64,000 nucleotides of DNA from 40CM-4-68-19 sp036513415 (GCA_036513415.1 DATBZA010000024.1:1-64000), one strand, 5' to 3'. Shown: positions 49,942-59,317, counted from the stretch's first letter. Notes: generated from the letters alone by a model not told the origin. A program made the numbers and translations.

Positions 49942-51858
49942 ATGCTTCCTCGCGAGCAGATCCGCAACATCGCCATCATCGCCCACGTCGACCACGGAAA
50001 GACGACGCTGGTGGACTGGCTGTTCCGCCAGACCGGCACCTACCGGGCGAACGAGCAGGTCCAGGAGCGGGCGATGGACTCCAACGAGCTGGAGAGGGAG
50101 AAGGGCATCACCATCCTGGCCAAGAACACGGCGGTCACCTACCGGGGCGTGAAGATCAACATCGTCGACACTCCGGGGCACGCGGACTTCGGCGGCGAAG
50201 TGGAGCGCGGGCTGCGGCTGGTGGACGGCGTGCTGCTGCTGGTGGATGCCGCGGAGGGCCCGCTGCCGCAGACCCGGTTCGTGCTGGGCAAGGCGCTCGG
50301 CCTGGGGCTGCCCGCCGTGGTGGTCGTCAACAAGATCGATCGCCAGGATGCGCGCGCCCCCGAGGTGCTCGACGCCATCTACTCGCTCTTCATCGATCTC
50401 GGCGCCAACGAGCACCAGATCGAGTTCCCGGTGATCTACGCGGTCGCCCGCGCCGGCAGGGCTTCGCTCCGGCTCTCCGATTTCGACGACCTGCCAGCCG
50501 GGAAGGCGGCTGCCCCGGGCGCCGCGCCGCATCCGGGAGAGGAGCCGGGCTGGCGCGCGCGAACCCTCGAGCCGCTGCTCGACGCCATCCTCGAGACCGT
50601 GCCACCCCCGCGCATCGCCGAAACCACGCACGACAAGCTGCAGATGCTGGTCGCGAACCTCGACTACGACGACTACGTGGGCCGCCTCGCCATCGGGCGG
50701 CTGAGCAGCGGCAGCATCGAGGTGGGACAGCAAGTAGCGGTCTGTCGCGCGGACGGAAGCACCCCGCGGGGCAAGGTGACGAAGATCTACGCCTTCGAGG
50801 GCTTGAAGAAGGTGGAGATTCCCGAGGCGGGGCCGGGCGAGATCATCTCCCTCGCCGGGCTGGAGGAGATCTCGATCGGCGACACCATCGCCGACCCCGA
50901 GCACCCCATTCCGCTCGAGCGGATCCACGTCGACGAGCCGACCATGTCGATGGTCTTCAAGGTCAACGACGGGCCGTTCGCCGGGCGCGAGGGCAAGTAC
51001 GTCACGTCCCGGAATCTCAGAGAGCGGCTGCAGCGCGAGGCCTACCGGAACGTCTCCATCCGGGTCTTTGACACCGAGTCGCCCGACGCCTTCAAGGTGC
51101 TGGGCCGGGGCGAGCTCCAGCTCGCGGTGATCGTCGAGACCATGCGCCGCGAGGGCTACGAGCTGACGGTTTCGAACCCCGAGCCGATCACCAAGGTGGT
51201 CGACGGCCAGGTCCACGAGCCGATGGAGCTGATGGTGTGCGACGTTCCGCAATCGGCGGTCGGGGCCGTCACCGAACGGATGGGCCCGCGGAGGGGCCGG
51301 ATGACGGAAATGCAGAACATCGGCTCCGACCGGGTGCGCCTCAATTTCCGGGTTCCGGCGCGAGGCCTGGTCGGGTTTCGCAACGAGTTCCTCACCATCA
51401 CCCGCGGCGAGGGCATCATGTCCTCGCAGTTCGACGGCTACGAGCCCTGGCAGGGCAAGCTGCCCAAGCGCGCCAACGGCGCCATCGTCAGCGACCGCGA
51501 GGGCGAGACCGTCGCCTACGCCCTCTTCGACATCCAGGAGCGCGGCGAGCTGTTCTACGGCCCGGGCGTCCCGGTCTACGAGGGGATGATCTGCGGGGAG
51601 CACGCACACCCGAACGATCTCGACGTAAACGTGACGCGCGCCCGCAAGCTCACCAACATCCGCGCCGCCGGCCGCGACGAGAACATCATCCTCAGCCCAC
51701 CCCGCGAGATGTCCTTGGAGAAGGCGCTCGAATGGATCAACGAGGACGAGCTGGTGGAAGTGACGCCGAAGAACGTGCGGCTGCGGAAGAAGGTGCTCGC
51801 GGCCGGGGACCGGTACCGGCTCGAGCGCGAGCGGAAGCGCGCGGACGGGCTGATCTGA
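49942..51858 (+). CDS. typA: Ribosome-associated GTPase TypA/BipA
   Basis: 638 residues. G1 AHVDHGKTT, G2 EKGITILAKNTAV, G3 DTPGHADF and G4 NKIDR are intact. Domains II, III, V and the BipA-specific C-terminal domain follow (RGLVGFRNEFLTITRGEGIM, GRDENIILSPPREMSLEKAL). It affects 50S assembly and stress or cold adaptation. About 20-30 residues longer than the usual 605-615 because of a Gly/Pro/Ala insert near residues 190-215. Strong AAAGGAG site 8 bases before the ATG. Confidence 0.97.
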   Translation: MLPREQIRNIAIIAHVDHGKTTLVDWLFRQTGTYRANEQVQERAMDSNELEREKGITILAKNTAVTYRGVKINIVDTPGHADFGGEVERGLRLVDGVLLLVDAAEGPLPQTRFVLGKALGLGLPAVVVVNKIDRQDARAPEVLDAIYSLFIDLGANEHQIEFPVIYAVARAGRASLRLSDFDDLPAGKAAAPGAAPHPGEEPGWRARTLEPLLDAILETVPPPRIAETTHDKLQMLVANLDYDDYVGRLAIGRLSSGSIEVGQQVAVCRADGSTPRGKVTKIYAFEGLKKVEIPEAGPGEIISLAGLEEISIGDTIADPEHPIPLERIHVDEPTMSMVFKVNDGPFAGREGKYVTSRNLRERLQREAYRNVSIRVFDTESPDAFKVLGRGELQLAVIVETMRREGYELTVSNPEPITKVVDGQVHEPMELMVCDVPQSAVGAVTERMGPRRGRMTEMQNIGSDRVRLNFRVPARGLVGFRNEFLTITRGEGIMSSQFDGYEPWQGKLPKRANGAIVSDREGETVAYALFDIQERGELFYGPGVPVYEGMICGEHAHPNDLDVNVTRARKLTNIRAAGRDENIILSPPREMSLEKALEWINEDELVEVTPKNVRLRKKVLAAGDRYRLERERKRADGLI

Positions 51859-52175
51859 GCTGGATCTCGGCCACCGGGCAGCGGTGGAAGCTGCACGTGT
51901 TCGTGGTGTTGATCGTGCTCACCTTCGCCTGGCTCCTCGGCTTGTTCGCATCGATCGGAGGCGAGGAAGACCGGAGCATCCAGTTTGCCTTGGGCATGGC
52001 AGGCACGGTGGTGGCGGCGCACCTCTGGATCGCGCTCGGCATCCGCTGTGCCAGCTGCCACCGTCGGGTGGGCTGGTTCGTGCTGGCCACCGCGGGCAAG
52101 CAATGGCTGCTCCAGCTCTGGCGCGGCGAGTCCTGCCCCGCCTGCGGCGATTCTGGCTTGCCTCAGGACCGCTGA
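51855..52175 (+). CDS. Small membrane protein with C-terminal zinc ribbon
   Basis: Up to 106 residues. Two TM segments (about 15-33 and 45-63) are followed by CASC and CPACG pairs, a zinc-ribbon pattern. The frame opens right after typA; the first plausible start is CTG at 51855 overlapping the TGA (CTGA), the next GTG at 51897. Coding character is good (TM helices and Cys pairs conserved in frame). Family not recognised. Probably co-transcribed with typA. Confidence 0.6.
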   Translation: MSWISATGQRWKLHVFVVLIVLTFAWLLGLFASIGGEEDRSIQFALGMAGTVVAAHLWIALGIRCASCHRRVGWFVLATAGKQWLLQLWRGESCPACGDSGLPQDR

Positions 52176-52192
52176 CAGCGGCGGCGGAAGCG

Positions 52193-53428
52193 CTACTTGC
52201 CCGCCAGGGTCGAGCCCGCGCAGAGCGGGTTGGGCGCGATCCCGTCCTTCACCGCGGCGATCCGGGGATAGACCACCGGTGCCGTTCCGTCGGGCATGTT
52301 CTGCTGGACGACGAACAGGTACTGGGCCTGGCCGCCGTATTGCTCAGGGAAGGCGAGGAAGCCGCCGGGCAGCAGCGACTCCATCTTGAGCTGGGCCAGC
52401 GCGGTGCGCACGGGCTCGCGCTCGGTGGTCCCCGCCTTGTGCATCGCCTCGAGCGCCACCCGGACGGCTTCGTACCCGAGCGCCTCGTACCAGTCCGGCG
52501 ACCGCTTGTACCGGTCGTTGAACCTCTTCACGAAGTCGGCCGTCCGCGCGTTCTGCGCCATCTCGTCGCTCCACCAGACGGCGGAGAGGACGTAGTCGGC
52601 GGAGGCTTTCAGCTGATCGCGGGCTTCGCGCTCCGGACCGCGGGCCCCGTACGAGATCATCTTGTGGCAGAGCCCCATCTTCGCGTACTGGCCGTGCATG
52701 GTGATGTAGTCCGGCAGGTGCGCGTCGACGAGGACGACGTCCGCGTGCGCGGCCTTGAGCCGCTCCAGCATCGGCTTGAAGTCCTTGCTGTTCAGCTCGA
52801 ACGACTCGTCCATCACCAATTGCCATCCGGCGCGCCGCCGCGGGGTCTTGTTGGCGAAGTCCTTGATGGTCTCGGCGTACTCCTTGCCGTGCGCCGTCTT
52901 CTCCCAGATCACCGCCACCTTGGCGCGCATGGGCAGCTTCCCGGTCTGCTGCTCCTCCTCGGCCCACCGCATCAGCGCGTTGGCGAGTTGCTCGATCGGC
53001 GCCTGCAGGCCGAACATGTACTTGAACCCGCGCTGATAGAGCGCGCGGCTGGCCCCGGTGCCGCTCACGTACGGCATCTTCAGCCTCTCCGAGACCGCGC
53101 TGCCCTTCTCGACCAGCGACGAGCCGAAGGTGCCGAGCATCACATCCACGCCCTGCCCCACCAACTCCTCGACCGCGCGCTCGTCGGTGGTCCCATCGCT
53201 CTTGTCGTCCACCAGGATGAGCTTCACCGGCCGGCGCACACCCCCCACTTCCGCGCCGCCCTGCTGGTTCGTGACCTCCACCGCCAGCTCGTAGCCGTCG
53301 CGCAGGCGGGAGCCGCTCTTGCTCTCCGCGCCGCTCAAGGGAACCGCGGCTCCGAGCGTGATCTGCCTGGGTGGAGCCGCGTGCGCGGCCGATACCGCGA
53401 GCATCGATGCGATCAGTGGTCGGATCAT
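52193..53428 (-). CDS. LivJ-type ABC transporter substrate-binding protein
   Basis: 411 residues. A signal peptide (MIRPLIASMLAVSAAHA) is followed by the type-I periplasmic binding fold of branched-chain amino-acid / amide-binding proteins: QITLGAAVPLSGAESKSGSR, LILVDDKSDGTTDERAVEEL, YVSGTGASRALYQRGFKYMF, GYEAVRVALEAM. Ligand unknown. No permease or ATPase genes accompany it. AGGGGG ribosome site 4 bases before ATG. A promoter with an operator-like palindrome lies upstream. Confidence 0.9.
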   Translation of the reverse strand: MIRPLIASMLAVSAAHAAPPRQITLGAAVPLSGAESKSGSRLRDGYELAVEVTNQQGGAEVGGVRRPVKLILVDDKSDGTTDERAVEELVGQGVDVMLGTFGSSLVEKGSAVSERLKMPYVSGTGASRALYQRGFKYMFGLQAPIEQLANALMRWAEEEQQTGKLPMRAKVAVIWEKTAHGKEYAETIKDFANKTPRRRAGWQLVMDESFELNSKDFKPMLERLKAAHADVVLVDAHLPDYITMHGQYAKMGLCHKMISYGARGPEREARDQLKASADYVLSAVWWSDEMAQNARTADFVKRFNDRYKRSPDWYEALGYEAVRVALEAMHKAGTTEREPVRTALAQLKMESLLPGGFLAFPEQYGGQAQYLFVVQQNMPDGTAPVVYPRIAAVKDGIAPNPLCAGSTLAGK

Positions 53429-53444
53429 TGGCCCCCCTGGCCAG

Positions 53445-53459
53445 GAAACGAGACGTTTC
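53445..53459 (-). promoter_or_regulatory. Palindromic operator candidate upstream of the binding-protein gene
   Basis: GAAACG-AGA-CGTTTC is a perfect 6-3-6 palindrome; another CGTTTC-type half-site follows at 53469-53474. It overlaps the expected transcription start of the promoter at 53460-53488. Confidence 0.5.
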
Positions 53460-53488
53460 AAATAAAACCGTTTCCGCGAGGGCGTCAA
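53460..53488 (-). promoter_or_regulatory. Sigma-70-type promoter of the binding-protein gene
   Basis: On the minus strand TTGACG (53488-53483), a 17-bp spacer and TTATTT (53465-53460), 32 bp before the ATG at 53428. The AT-rich -10 region stands out in this GC-rich DNA. Confidence 0.5.
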
Positions 53489-53532
53489 AAGAGTGGAAGT
53501 GCGACAAGGGATGCGGACGCGCGCGCGTGTGG

Positions 53533-55047
53533 TCAGCGGTGCTCGATCGCCGCGGAATCGAGTGCGGCCGACGGCGGCGCGGTTTCGAGGAGCGCCGCGA
53601 CGGTGGGCGCTACCTGCGTGGCGCGGAACTGCGCGTCGCGACGCAGCCGGAACTCCGCGGCCTCGACCATCAAGGGGACCAGCGCGTCGTCGTTCCAGGT
53701 GGACCCGTGATTGGCGCCGGCGTCGCGCGGCTTCAGCGTCCAGAGCGGTCTCACCACCAGGAGGACCTGCCCGCTCCGCCCCGGGAACCAGGAGTGCCGG
53801 ATGAACGGCTCCGCCCTGTCCATCTCGGCCGCCGGCACCACGCGGAACAGTCCCGGCTCCCGGCGCAGCACCTCTACCGCGACGTCGATCGCCCGCGCCG
53901 GAAAGGGCGCGCGCAGCGCGAGCGAATTCCCTTCGATGCCAGCGACCCAGCCGTCCGGCCTCGCTCCCAGGGCTTCGTCGAGCGCGCGGTTGAGGCGCGG
54001 AATCAGCTCGTCGGTGGCTACCGTCCCGCCTTGGACCCGAAGCCGCTGCTCGTCCGCTTCCGTGGGGGTGAGCCCGTGATCGGAGGTCAGCACGATCGAC
54101 AGGCGCGGCCCCAGGCGCTTGCGCAGCTCGTCGAGGAACGCGGACAGCTCGTCGTGGACGCGGAGCACGGCGTCGACCCGTTCGCGCGAGAGCGTGCCGT
54201 ACTGGTGGCCGACGGTGTCGACGGAGGCCAGGGCGACGGTGAGCAGATCGGTCCTGCCGGCCTCGCCCAGCTTGAGGGCGGCGACGGCCGTGCGCGCGGC
54301 GCGAAGCGCGATGGTCGTGCCGGCCGGAGTGTTGCGGAGGGCCCGGTACAGGCGATCGTCCAGCTTGCCCCGACCGACGGTGTGCGGGAACTCCGGACCG
54401 AGATCCGACGCCGGCCGGGCTCCAGGGACTCGAGGCTGGGGCAGCAGGCGCGCGATCGCGTCCGGCCGCGACAGGGTCCACACCCAGTCCTTGAAGGCTT
54501 CCGCCGGGCGGCGGGGAAGCCACCCGGGCGGGCCGGGCGCGTAACAGGCGGTGGAGGCCATCTCGCCAATGTCCGCCTCCCACCAGAGCGCAAGGTCCGC
54601 GGAAGGACCGACCAGGAACAGTGCGCTGCGGTCCTTCACGGCGACCCCGACCACGCGCGCCGCGCCTGCGGTGTTGAGCTTGAGCATGTCGCCGATGGTG
54701 GGCGCGCGCAGGGCCGCCGCGCTCCTCCCTGCCTTCGATCCCCAGACTGGACAGGAGGGATCGTCGACCGCTTCCTGGTATCGGGCGCCCTGCCAGAAGG
54801 AGTTGCCCACGATCCCATTGACGTCGGCGTAGGCGCCCGTGGACAGCACCGCGTGACCGGGCGCTGTCTCCGCCACCGCGGTCTCGTAGCGCATCGGAGC
54901 TGCCCGGCCCATGCCGGCGAAGCCCCGCGGACCGAGCGCAGGGGCCAGCCAGAGAACGTCCTGGTACCGGAGCTGATCGACCACGACCAGCACCACCAGC
55001 CGCCCTTGCGAGGCCGCGGCCGCGGCGAGGAGCAAGGCGGCGATCAT
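53533..55047 (-). CDS. PafA-like secreted alkaline phosphatase/phosphodiesterase
   Basis: 504 residues of the alkaline-phosphatase superfamily. Signal sequence MIAALLLAAAAASQG, then VVLVVVDQLRYQD (metal Asp), AETAPGHAVLSTGAYADVNG with the nucleophile Thr, ASVDTVGHQYG (Asp/His) and LTSDHGLTP (Asp-His), the full bimetallo set. The K-x-x-x-x-x-R and Asn features of PafA monoesterase appear in part (NGIVGN). It hydrolyses phosphate esters in the periplasm. It is divergent from the SDR gene. Confidence 0.9.
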   Translation of the reverse strand: MIAALLLAAAAASQGRLVVLVVVDQLRYQDVLWLAPALGPRGFAGMGRAAPMRYETAVAETAPGHAVLSTGAYADVNGIVGNSFWQGARYQEAVDDPSCPVWGSKAGRSAAALRAPTIGDMLKLNTAGAARVVGVAVKDRSALFLVGPSADLALWWEADIGEMASTACYAPGPPGWLPRRPAEAFKDWVWTLSRPDAIARLLPQPRVPGARPASDLGPEFPHTVGRGKLDDRLYRALRNTPAGTTIALRAARTAVAALKLGEAGRTDLLTVALASVDTVGHQYGTLSRERVDAVLRVHDELSAFLDELRKRLGPRLSIVLTSDHGLTPTEADEQRLRVQGGTVATDELIPRLNRALDEALGARPDGWVAGIEGNSLALRAPFPARAIDVAVEVLRREPGLFRVVPAAEMDRAEPFIRHSWFPGRSGQVLLVVRPLWTLKPRDAGANHGSTWNDDALVPLMVEAAEFRLRRDAQFRATQVAPTVAALLETAPPSAALDSAAIEHR

Positions 55048-55124
55048 GTGCGGATCAATCCCCGGATGGTGCCCGCGAGCACCTCACGCTTGATCGATTC
55101 CCTCGGGGCCTGCATTGTGCGCGC

Positions 55125-55964
55125 ATGTTCCAGGCTGGGCTGCTGAAAGACAAGACTTTCGTCATCACGGGCGGCGGCACGGGCCTTGGCGCGGAAATGG
55201 CGAAGCGCTTCGCCGAGCTGGGCGCGCGCTCGGTCGTGCTGGGCCGGCGCAAGGAAAAGCTCGACGAGGTGGTCGCGCAGATCGAGCGCGCCGGTGGCAA
55301 GGCGAGCGCCCACGCCTGCGACGTGCGCGACTTCGCCGCCGTTCAGGAGGTGGCCGGGCGCATCGGACAGGTGGACGGGCTGGTGAACAATGCCGCGGGA
55401 AACTTTCTCGCCGCGGCGGAGGATCTCTCGCCGAACGGGTTCAAGACGGTGGTGGACATCGTGCTCAACGGCACATTCCACTGCACCAGCGCGTTCGGGC
55501 GCAAGATGATCGAGGCCGGCAAGGGGGGCGCCATCCTGAGCATCGTCACCACGTACGCCTGGATGGGGTCGCCGTTCGTGCTGCCCTCGGCGTGCGCGAA
55601 AGCCGGCGTGCTCGCGCTGACGCGCTCCCTCGCCGTGGAATGGGCGACCTACCGTATCCGCGTGAACGCCATTGCGCCCGGCCCGGTGCCGACCGAAGGC
55701 GCGTTCTCGCGCCTGATGCCCGATCCCTCCATCGAGGAGATGGCGCGCAACCGGATACCGCTGAAGCGCTTCGGCACGCCGCGGGAGATCGCCGACGCCG
55801 CCGTCTTCCTCATGTCGGACGGGGCCGGGTACGTGACCGGAGACTGCCTGACGGTCGACGGCGGCGAATGGCTGCGGAACGGAGGCGAGTTCAGCTACGC
55901 CACCGATTTCGATCGCGACAACCTCAAGCAGATGCTCAAGGCGATGCGGGGGAAGGGGAAGTGA
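55125..55964 (+). CDS. 2,4-dienoyl-CoA reductase-like SDR
   Basis: 279 residues. GGGTGLGAEMAKRFAELGA (NADP site), NNAAGNFLAAAEDLS, then PSACAKAG where the usual Tyr of YxxxK is replaced by Ser. NAIAPGPVPTEGAFSRL and the absence of the Tyr match mitochondrial-type DECR1 (PSASAKAG, GAFSRL). It would help beta-oxidation of unsaturated fatty acids. Its stop abuts the stop of the convergent gene (TGATCA). Confidence 0.88.
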   Translation: MFQAGLLKDKTFVITGGGTGLGAEMAKRFAELGARSVVLGRRKEKLDEVVAQIERAGGKASAHACDVRDFAAVQEVAGRIGQVDGLVNNAAGNFLAAAEDLSPNGFKTVVDIVLNGTFHCTSAFGRKMIEAGKGGAILSIVTTYAWMGSPFVLPSACAKAGVLALTRSLAVEWATYRIRVNAIAPGPVPTEGAFSRLMPDPSIEEMARNRIPLKRFGTPREIADAAVFLMSDGAGYVTGDCLTVDGGEWLRNGGEFSYATDFDRDNLKQMLKAMRGKGK

Positions 55965-56858
55965 TCAGGAGAGCCGCTGCGCAACCTGCTCGTCGAACTC
56001 CCGGTGCAGCTCGCATTTCACCTCTCCGTCCTCGCGCACGACCGGAAGGGCGACGAATCGATCGCCCCGCTTCCAGAACAGGTCCGGGCTGAGCGGCGCG
56101 GGACCTCCTTCCCAGGCCTGGAGCGCCCCGGCGGCCATCGCCGGCAGGACGCGCAGGCTGCGCGCGTCGGCGATCGCGTGGCAGAGCACGATGTGCCCGC
56201 TCGGCATCGCGACCAGCGCGCCGTACGGAGTGGCCGGGCCGAGAAGATCTTCGACTACCAATCCCAGCGTCGCTACGAACACGGACGGACCGCTGACGGC
56301 GAACAGGCGAGCCGAGGAGATCTCCATCGGGGCCAGCTCGATCCGCTCCTTCGTCTTGACGTTGTCGATGGCGAGCGCGATCAGCTCCGGAGCCGGCCGC
56401 TCCCACGCCGCGAGATCGGCCACGCGCACCGGCGTGACGAAGCTGGGAAGATCGAGGACCAGCGCTGCATGGAGGTGCCCGGCGATGGGCGCGGAGATCG
56501 TTCCCGGGCGCAGCGTCTCGGCGCGCTGCACGCGCAGCTTCAGCGCCGGCCGGGCCCGGTCGAAATTCCCGCGCACCGAGTCCAACTCCTTTCCCAGCTT
56601 CTCCTCCGCGAATCGGCGCTCGAGCTGCTCGCGAAGCAGCGGCCGCCATCCCGACCGGGGAGCTTTGGCGCAGAGCTGCGCCAGAGGCAGCAGGGGAAGC
56701 TCCCAGTCGCCGATCCGGGCGTAGCCGTCGTGCAGCTCGAAGGCGGGGCCGCGGGCGCTCAGCTCCTCTCGGACCGCGTCCTGGAAAGCGTCGTAGCCCG
56801 CTTCGTCGAACAGCCGCCCCCATTCCGGGAGGCGGCCGGAGAGCGCCTTGAACCCCAT
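55965..56858 (-). CDS. DUF1444-like protein, last gene of the glt operon
   Basis: 297 residues, soluble. LPEWGRLFDEAGYDAFQDAV, LAIDNVKTKERIELAP, YGALVAMPSGHIVLCHAIAD and PLSPDLFWKRGDRFVALPV follow the general pattern of the DUF1444 (YtpQ) family; the match is moderate. The ATG follows the gltH stop with no gap (TGAATG), so translation is coupled and a role linked to the motility machinery is possible. No function is known. Confidence 0.6.
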   Translation of the reverse strand: MGFKALSGRLPEWGRLFDEAGYDAFQDAVREELSARGPAFELHDGYARIGDWELPLLPLAQLCAKAPRSGWRPLLREQLERRFAEEKLGKELDSVRGNFDRARPALKLRVQRAETLRPGTISAPIAGHLHAALVLDLPSFVTPVRVADLAAWERPAPELIALAIDNVKTKERIELAPMEISSARLFAVSGPSVFVATLGLVVEDLLGPATPYGALVAMPSGHIVLCHAIADARSLRVLPAMAAGALQAWEGGPAPLSPDLFWKRGDRFVALPVVREDGEVKCELHREFDEQVAQRLS

Positions 56859-57485
56859 TCAGAAGACGTAGCGGATCCGGGGCATCACCGCCAGCGAAGG
56901 AACCTTGAGCGAGCTGCCGGCGAACGTCTCGCGGACCAGGGCGTCGAGCCCGACCGCGAAGTGGTCCAGCTGCGTGTCGTAGTCGAGCGACAAGCCGGCG
57001 CCCGCATGCGGACCCAGCATGTGATCGGGCACCGTGCCGTTTCTCTGCACGGGGCCCGGCGACAGGTCGGTGAAGCCGCCCAGCAACTTGAGCCCGACGA
57101 GCGTGCGCGCCGCGACCGGGAACCCGTACGAGAGCCCGACCTCCAGGAAGGTCGCGCTGAAGGAGTCGGCCCCCAGGCAGGAATCACCCCCGGCGCTCAC
57201 CTGGTAGCAGGAAGCGCTGGCGGCGCCGAGCCCCAGCGAGGCGAACACGGACACTCTCTTCCCCAGATCGCGCCCGATCGTCAGACCGAGGTACGGCTGC
57301 CCGCTGGAGAAGGGGCGCGTCCCGCCCATGGCAGTGAACACGCCCAGCGACGCCTCTACGTAGGTCCCACGCCGCGGGGCGTCCTCCACGCCGCTCACGA
57401 CCAACGAGTCGCGCGGTCGAGCGGCGGGATCGGTCTGGGCGGCGGCTGCCGCGGTCACCAGGAAGGCGATCAGGAACGCTCTCAT
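56859..57485 (-). CDS. gltH: Outer-membrane beta-barrel protein, GltH-like
   Basis: 208 residues. Signal peptide (MRAFLIAFLVTAAAAAQ), then alternating amphipathic strands (GTYVEASLGVFTAM, PYLGLTIGRDLG, ATFLEVGLSYGF, LVGLKLLGGFTDL, LSLDYDTQLDHFAVGLDAL), ending with Phe (PRIRYVF) as barrel proteins do. In Myxococcus gltH follows gltG; here it does too (ATGA overlap). Beta-barrel sequences diverge fast, so the specific call relies on order. Confidence 0.75.
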   Translation of the reverse strand: MRAFLIAFLVTAAAAAQTDPAARPRDSLVVSGVEDAPRRGTYVEASLGVFTAMGGTRPFSSGQPYLGLTIGRDLGKRVSVFASLGLGAASASCYQVSAGGDSCLGADSFSATFLEVGLSYGFPVAARTLVGLKLLGGFTDLSPGPVQRNGTVPDHMLGPHAGAGLSLDYDTQLDHFAVGLDALVRETFAGSSLKVPSLAVMPRIRYVF

Positions 57486-58966
57486 TGCCCGCTGCTCTTG
57501 AACACGTAGGGGTACGTCACCTGCACGGTCCCGCCGCCCTGCGGCGCCGGAAACACCCAGCGGCGCACGCGGTTGATCATGCAGCTCTCCACCGGTTCGC
57601 TGGACATCGTGCTCTGCTGGACCAGGGCCTCGCCGATGCGGCCGGCGCCGTCGATCAGGAACAGCACGGTCACCTTCCCGTAGAGGGCTGGGTTCCGGGT
57701 CAGCTCCTTCTCGTAGCAGTACTTGATCTCGTTGTAGTGCTTCTGGATCACGCGGTTGATCACGTCCCGGGAGAGTCCGCCCACCACAGTGGTCCGGCCG
57801 GGCACGAACACGGTCTCGTCTTTTCCGCGCCCGCCCAGGTCGACGTCGCCGTAGCCGCCCCTGCCGTGACCAGCGCCCTTGGTGCCCAGGCCGCCGATGC
57901 CGAGCGCGTTTCCTCCGCCTCCCCCGCCGCTCCCGCGCGTCCCGAGGCCACCCACGCCGTACGCGTCGCCGCCGCCGGCGCGCGCCCGGGTACCCCCGAG
58001 CGAAGCGTTGATCCCGGCGCCGAGCCCCGAGGGCCCCAGCATGTTCCCGGACGGACCGCCGGCGACGCCCATCTTCGAGAGCGCAGCGATCAGGCCCAGC
58101 TTCTTCACCTTGGCCAGGTCCTTCGCCTTCTTGTTGGGATCGATCCTGGCCGTGCCCGGCCGCGAAGGCGCCGCTTCCTTCTTCGCCTCGGGCTTGCCGA
58201 GCTTGCCCTCTTCGCCGCTGCTCTTGTCGCCTTCCTTCGCGCCTTGGGGCTCCTTCGCCCTGGGCCGTTCAGGCGCCTTCTCCGGCGGCCTCACCTGGTA
58301 GCGCGTGAACCGCTCCGGATCCTGTGGCCGGACGTCGCGGTCCGTCCGCGGCACCCGGCTGACCATCCCGAAGAACACGGCGAGCGCGAGCAGCGCGAGC
58401 AGCAAGGTGCTCGCGAACCGGACGTCGATCCGCCGCAGCAACGGCCTTGGTCGTGCACGCTCCGCCCGGACGTAGCGGCTGATCAGCGTCAGGGACGGCG
58501 TGATCTGGGCGACGATCCGATCGTCGTCTCCAATGGAGTAGGCGTGACCGCGGAAGGGCGCCTCCACCCGGCGTCCCCTGGCCGCAAGCGGGAAGACCCG
58601 GCGGTTTCCGTGCACTTCCGCGCACAGCTCGTCGGGCAGCGTGACCACGTGGCCGCCCTGGGAGTGCTTCACCAGGTGGAAGTTCTTGGGCAGGGTCGAC
58701 GCGGGAAGGTCGAAGAGGCGGCTGACCGACAGGTCGTCCCCGTTTCCCACCTGCTCCAACTCGACCAGGGTCTTGCCGCCCCAGACGATGCCGACCAGCA
58801 GCACGCGTTCGCCCTTGCGCGGCCGCTCGTCCTCCGGCAGCTCGTCGAAGATGAGGAGCTGTGCCGCGGCCGCATCCGCGATCCGCGACGCCAGCGTGGG
58901 TCGCTGGACGCGCGCCTCCTCCAGCTGGGAAACCTCCACTTTGCGCATCGTCTGGGCCATTTCCAC
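57482..58966 (-). CDS. gltG: Gliding-complex inner-membrane protein GltG/PglI-like
   Basis: 494 residues. A cytoplasmic N-terminal region (about 1-170) with an FHA-like beta fold (VSRLFDLPAS...), a TM helix (185-203), a Pro/Lys/Glu then Gly-rich periplasmic linker (205-390) and, from residue 394, the AgmX/PglI C-terminal domain (VIQKHYNEIKYCYEKEL ... RVRRWVFPAPQGGG ... VTYPYVF), a TonB-C-like domain. In Myxococcus this spans the envelope and connects the motor to outer-membrane Glt proteins. GTG start with AGGGAC site. Confidence 0.9.
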   Translation of the reverse strand: MEMAQTMRKVEVSQLEEARVQRPTLASRIADAAAAQLLIFDELPEDERPRKGERVLLVGIVWGGKTLVELEQVGNGDDLSVSRLFDLPASTLPKNFHLVKHSQGGHVVTLPDELCAEVHGNRRVFPLAARGRRVEAPFRGHAYSIGDDDRIVAQITPSLTLISRYVRAERARPRPLLRRIDVRFASTLLLALLALAVFFGMVSRVPRTDRDVRPQDPERFTRYQVRPPEKAPERPRAKEPQGAKEGDKSSGEEGKLGKPEAKKEAAPSRPGTARIDPNKKAKDLAKVKKLGLIAALSKMGVAGGPSGNMLGPSGLGAGINASLGGTRARAGGGDAYGVGGLGTRGSGGGGGGNALGIGGLGTKGAGHGRGGYGDVDLGGRGKDETVFVPGRTTVVGGLSRDVINRVIQKHYNEIKYCYEKELTRNPALYGKVTVLFLIDGAGRIGEALVQQSTMSSEPVESCMINRVRRWVFPAPQGGGTVQVTYPYVFKSSGQ

Positions 58967-58973
58967 GAAGTCC

Positions 58974-59240
58974 CTACAGGTTGTCCGCCGACTTCTGCAG
59001 CTCGGGATTGAAGTTGTCGCGCAGCCGGATCAGCGACGGGAACCGGGTCCGGTTGCGGTCCAGCACGTAGCTGCCCTCGGGCTTCGTCAGCTCACCTTCG
59101 ACGGTCACGTCGTTGAAGTCGATCACCGTGCGCTTTCGGACGACCACCTTGTCCGGTTCCTGGATCACCTTGACGCCCGGCTTCTCCTCCGCCGCGGCGG
59201 AGAGGGACAAAAGCGCGATCAGGACGGTTCTCCTCAACAC
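58974..59240 (-). CDS. gltF: Small periplasmic protein, GltF-like
   Basis: 88 residues. A signal peptide (MLRRTVLIALLSLSAAAEEK) is followed by VIQEPDKVVVRKRTVIDFND and DRNRTRFPSLIRLRDNFNPE. The GTG has GGAGG 4-5 bases upstream. Position between gltE and gltG fits Myxococcus GltF, a periplasmic member of the complex; the sequence is short, so this relies mostly on gene order. The LRDNFNPELQKS C-terminus is polar. Confidence 0.75.
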   Translation of the reverse strand: MLRRTVLIALLSLSAAAEEKPGVKVIQEPDKVVVRKRTVIDFNDVTVEGELTKPEGSYVLDRNRTRFPSLIRLRDNFNPELQKSADNL

Positions 59241-59317
59241 GTTTCCTCCACTCCAGCTCAATGGGACGATTGGCATCGGATCGCGTCCGGCCAACCGGCA
59301 GCTCGTCCGCCCGTCGC

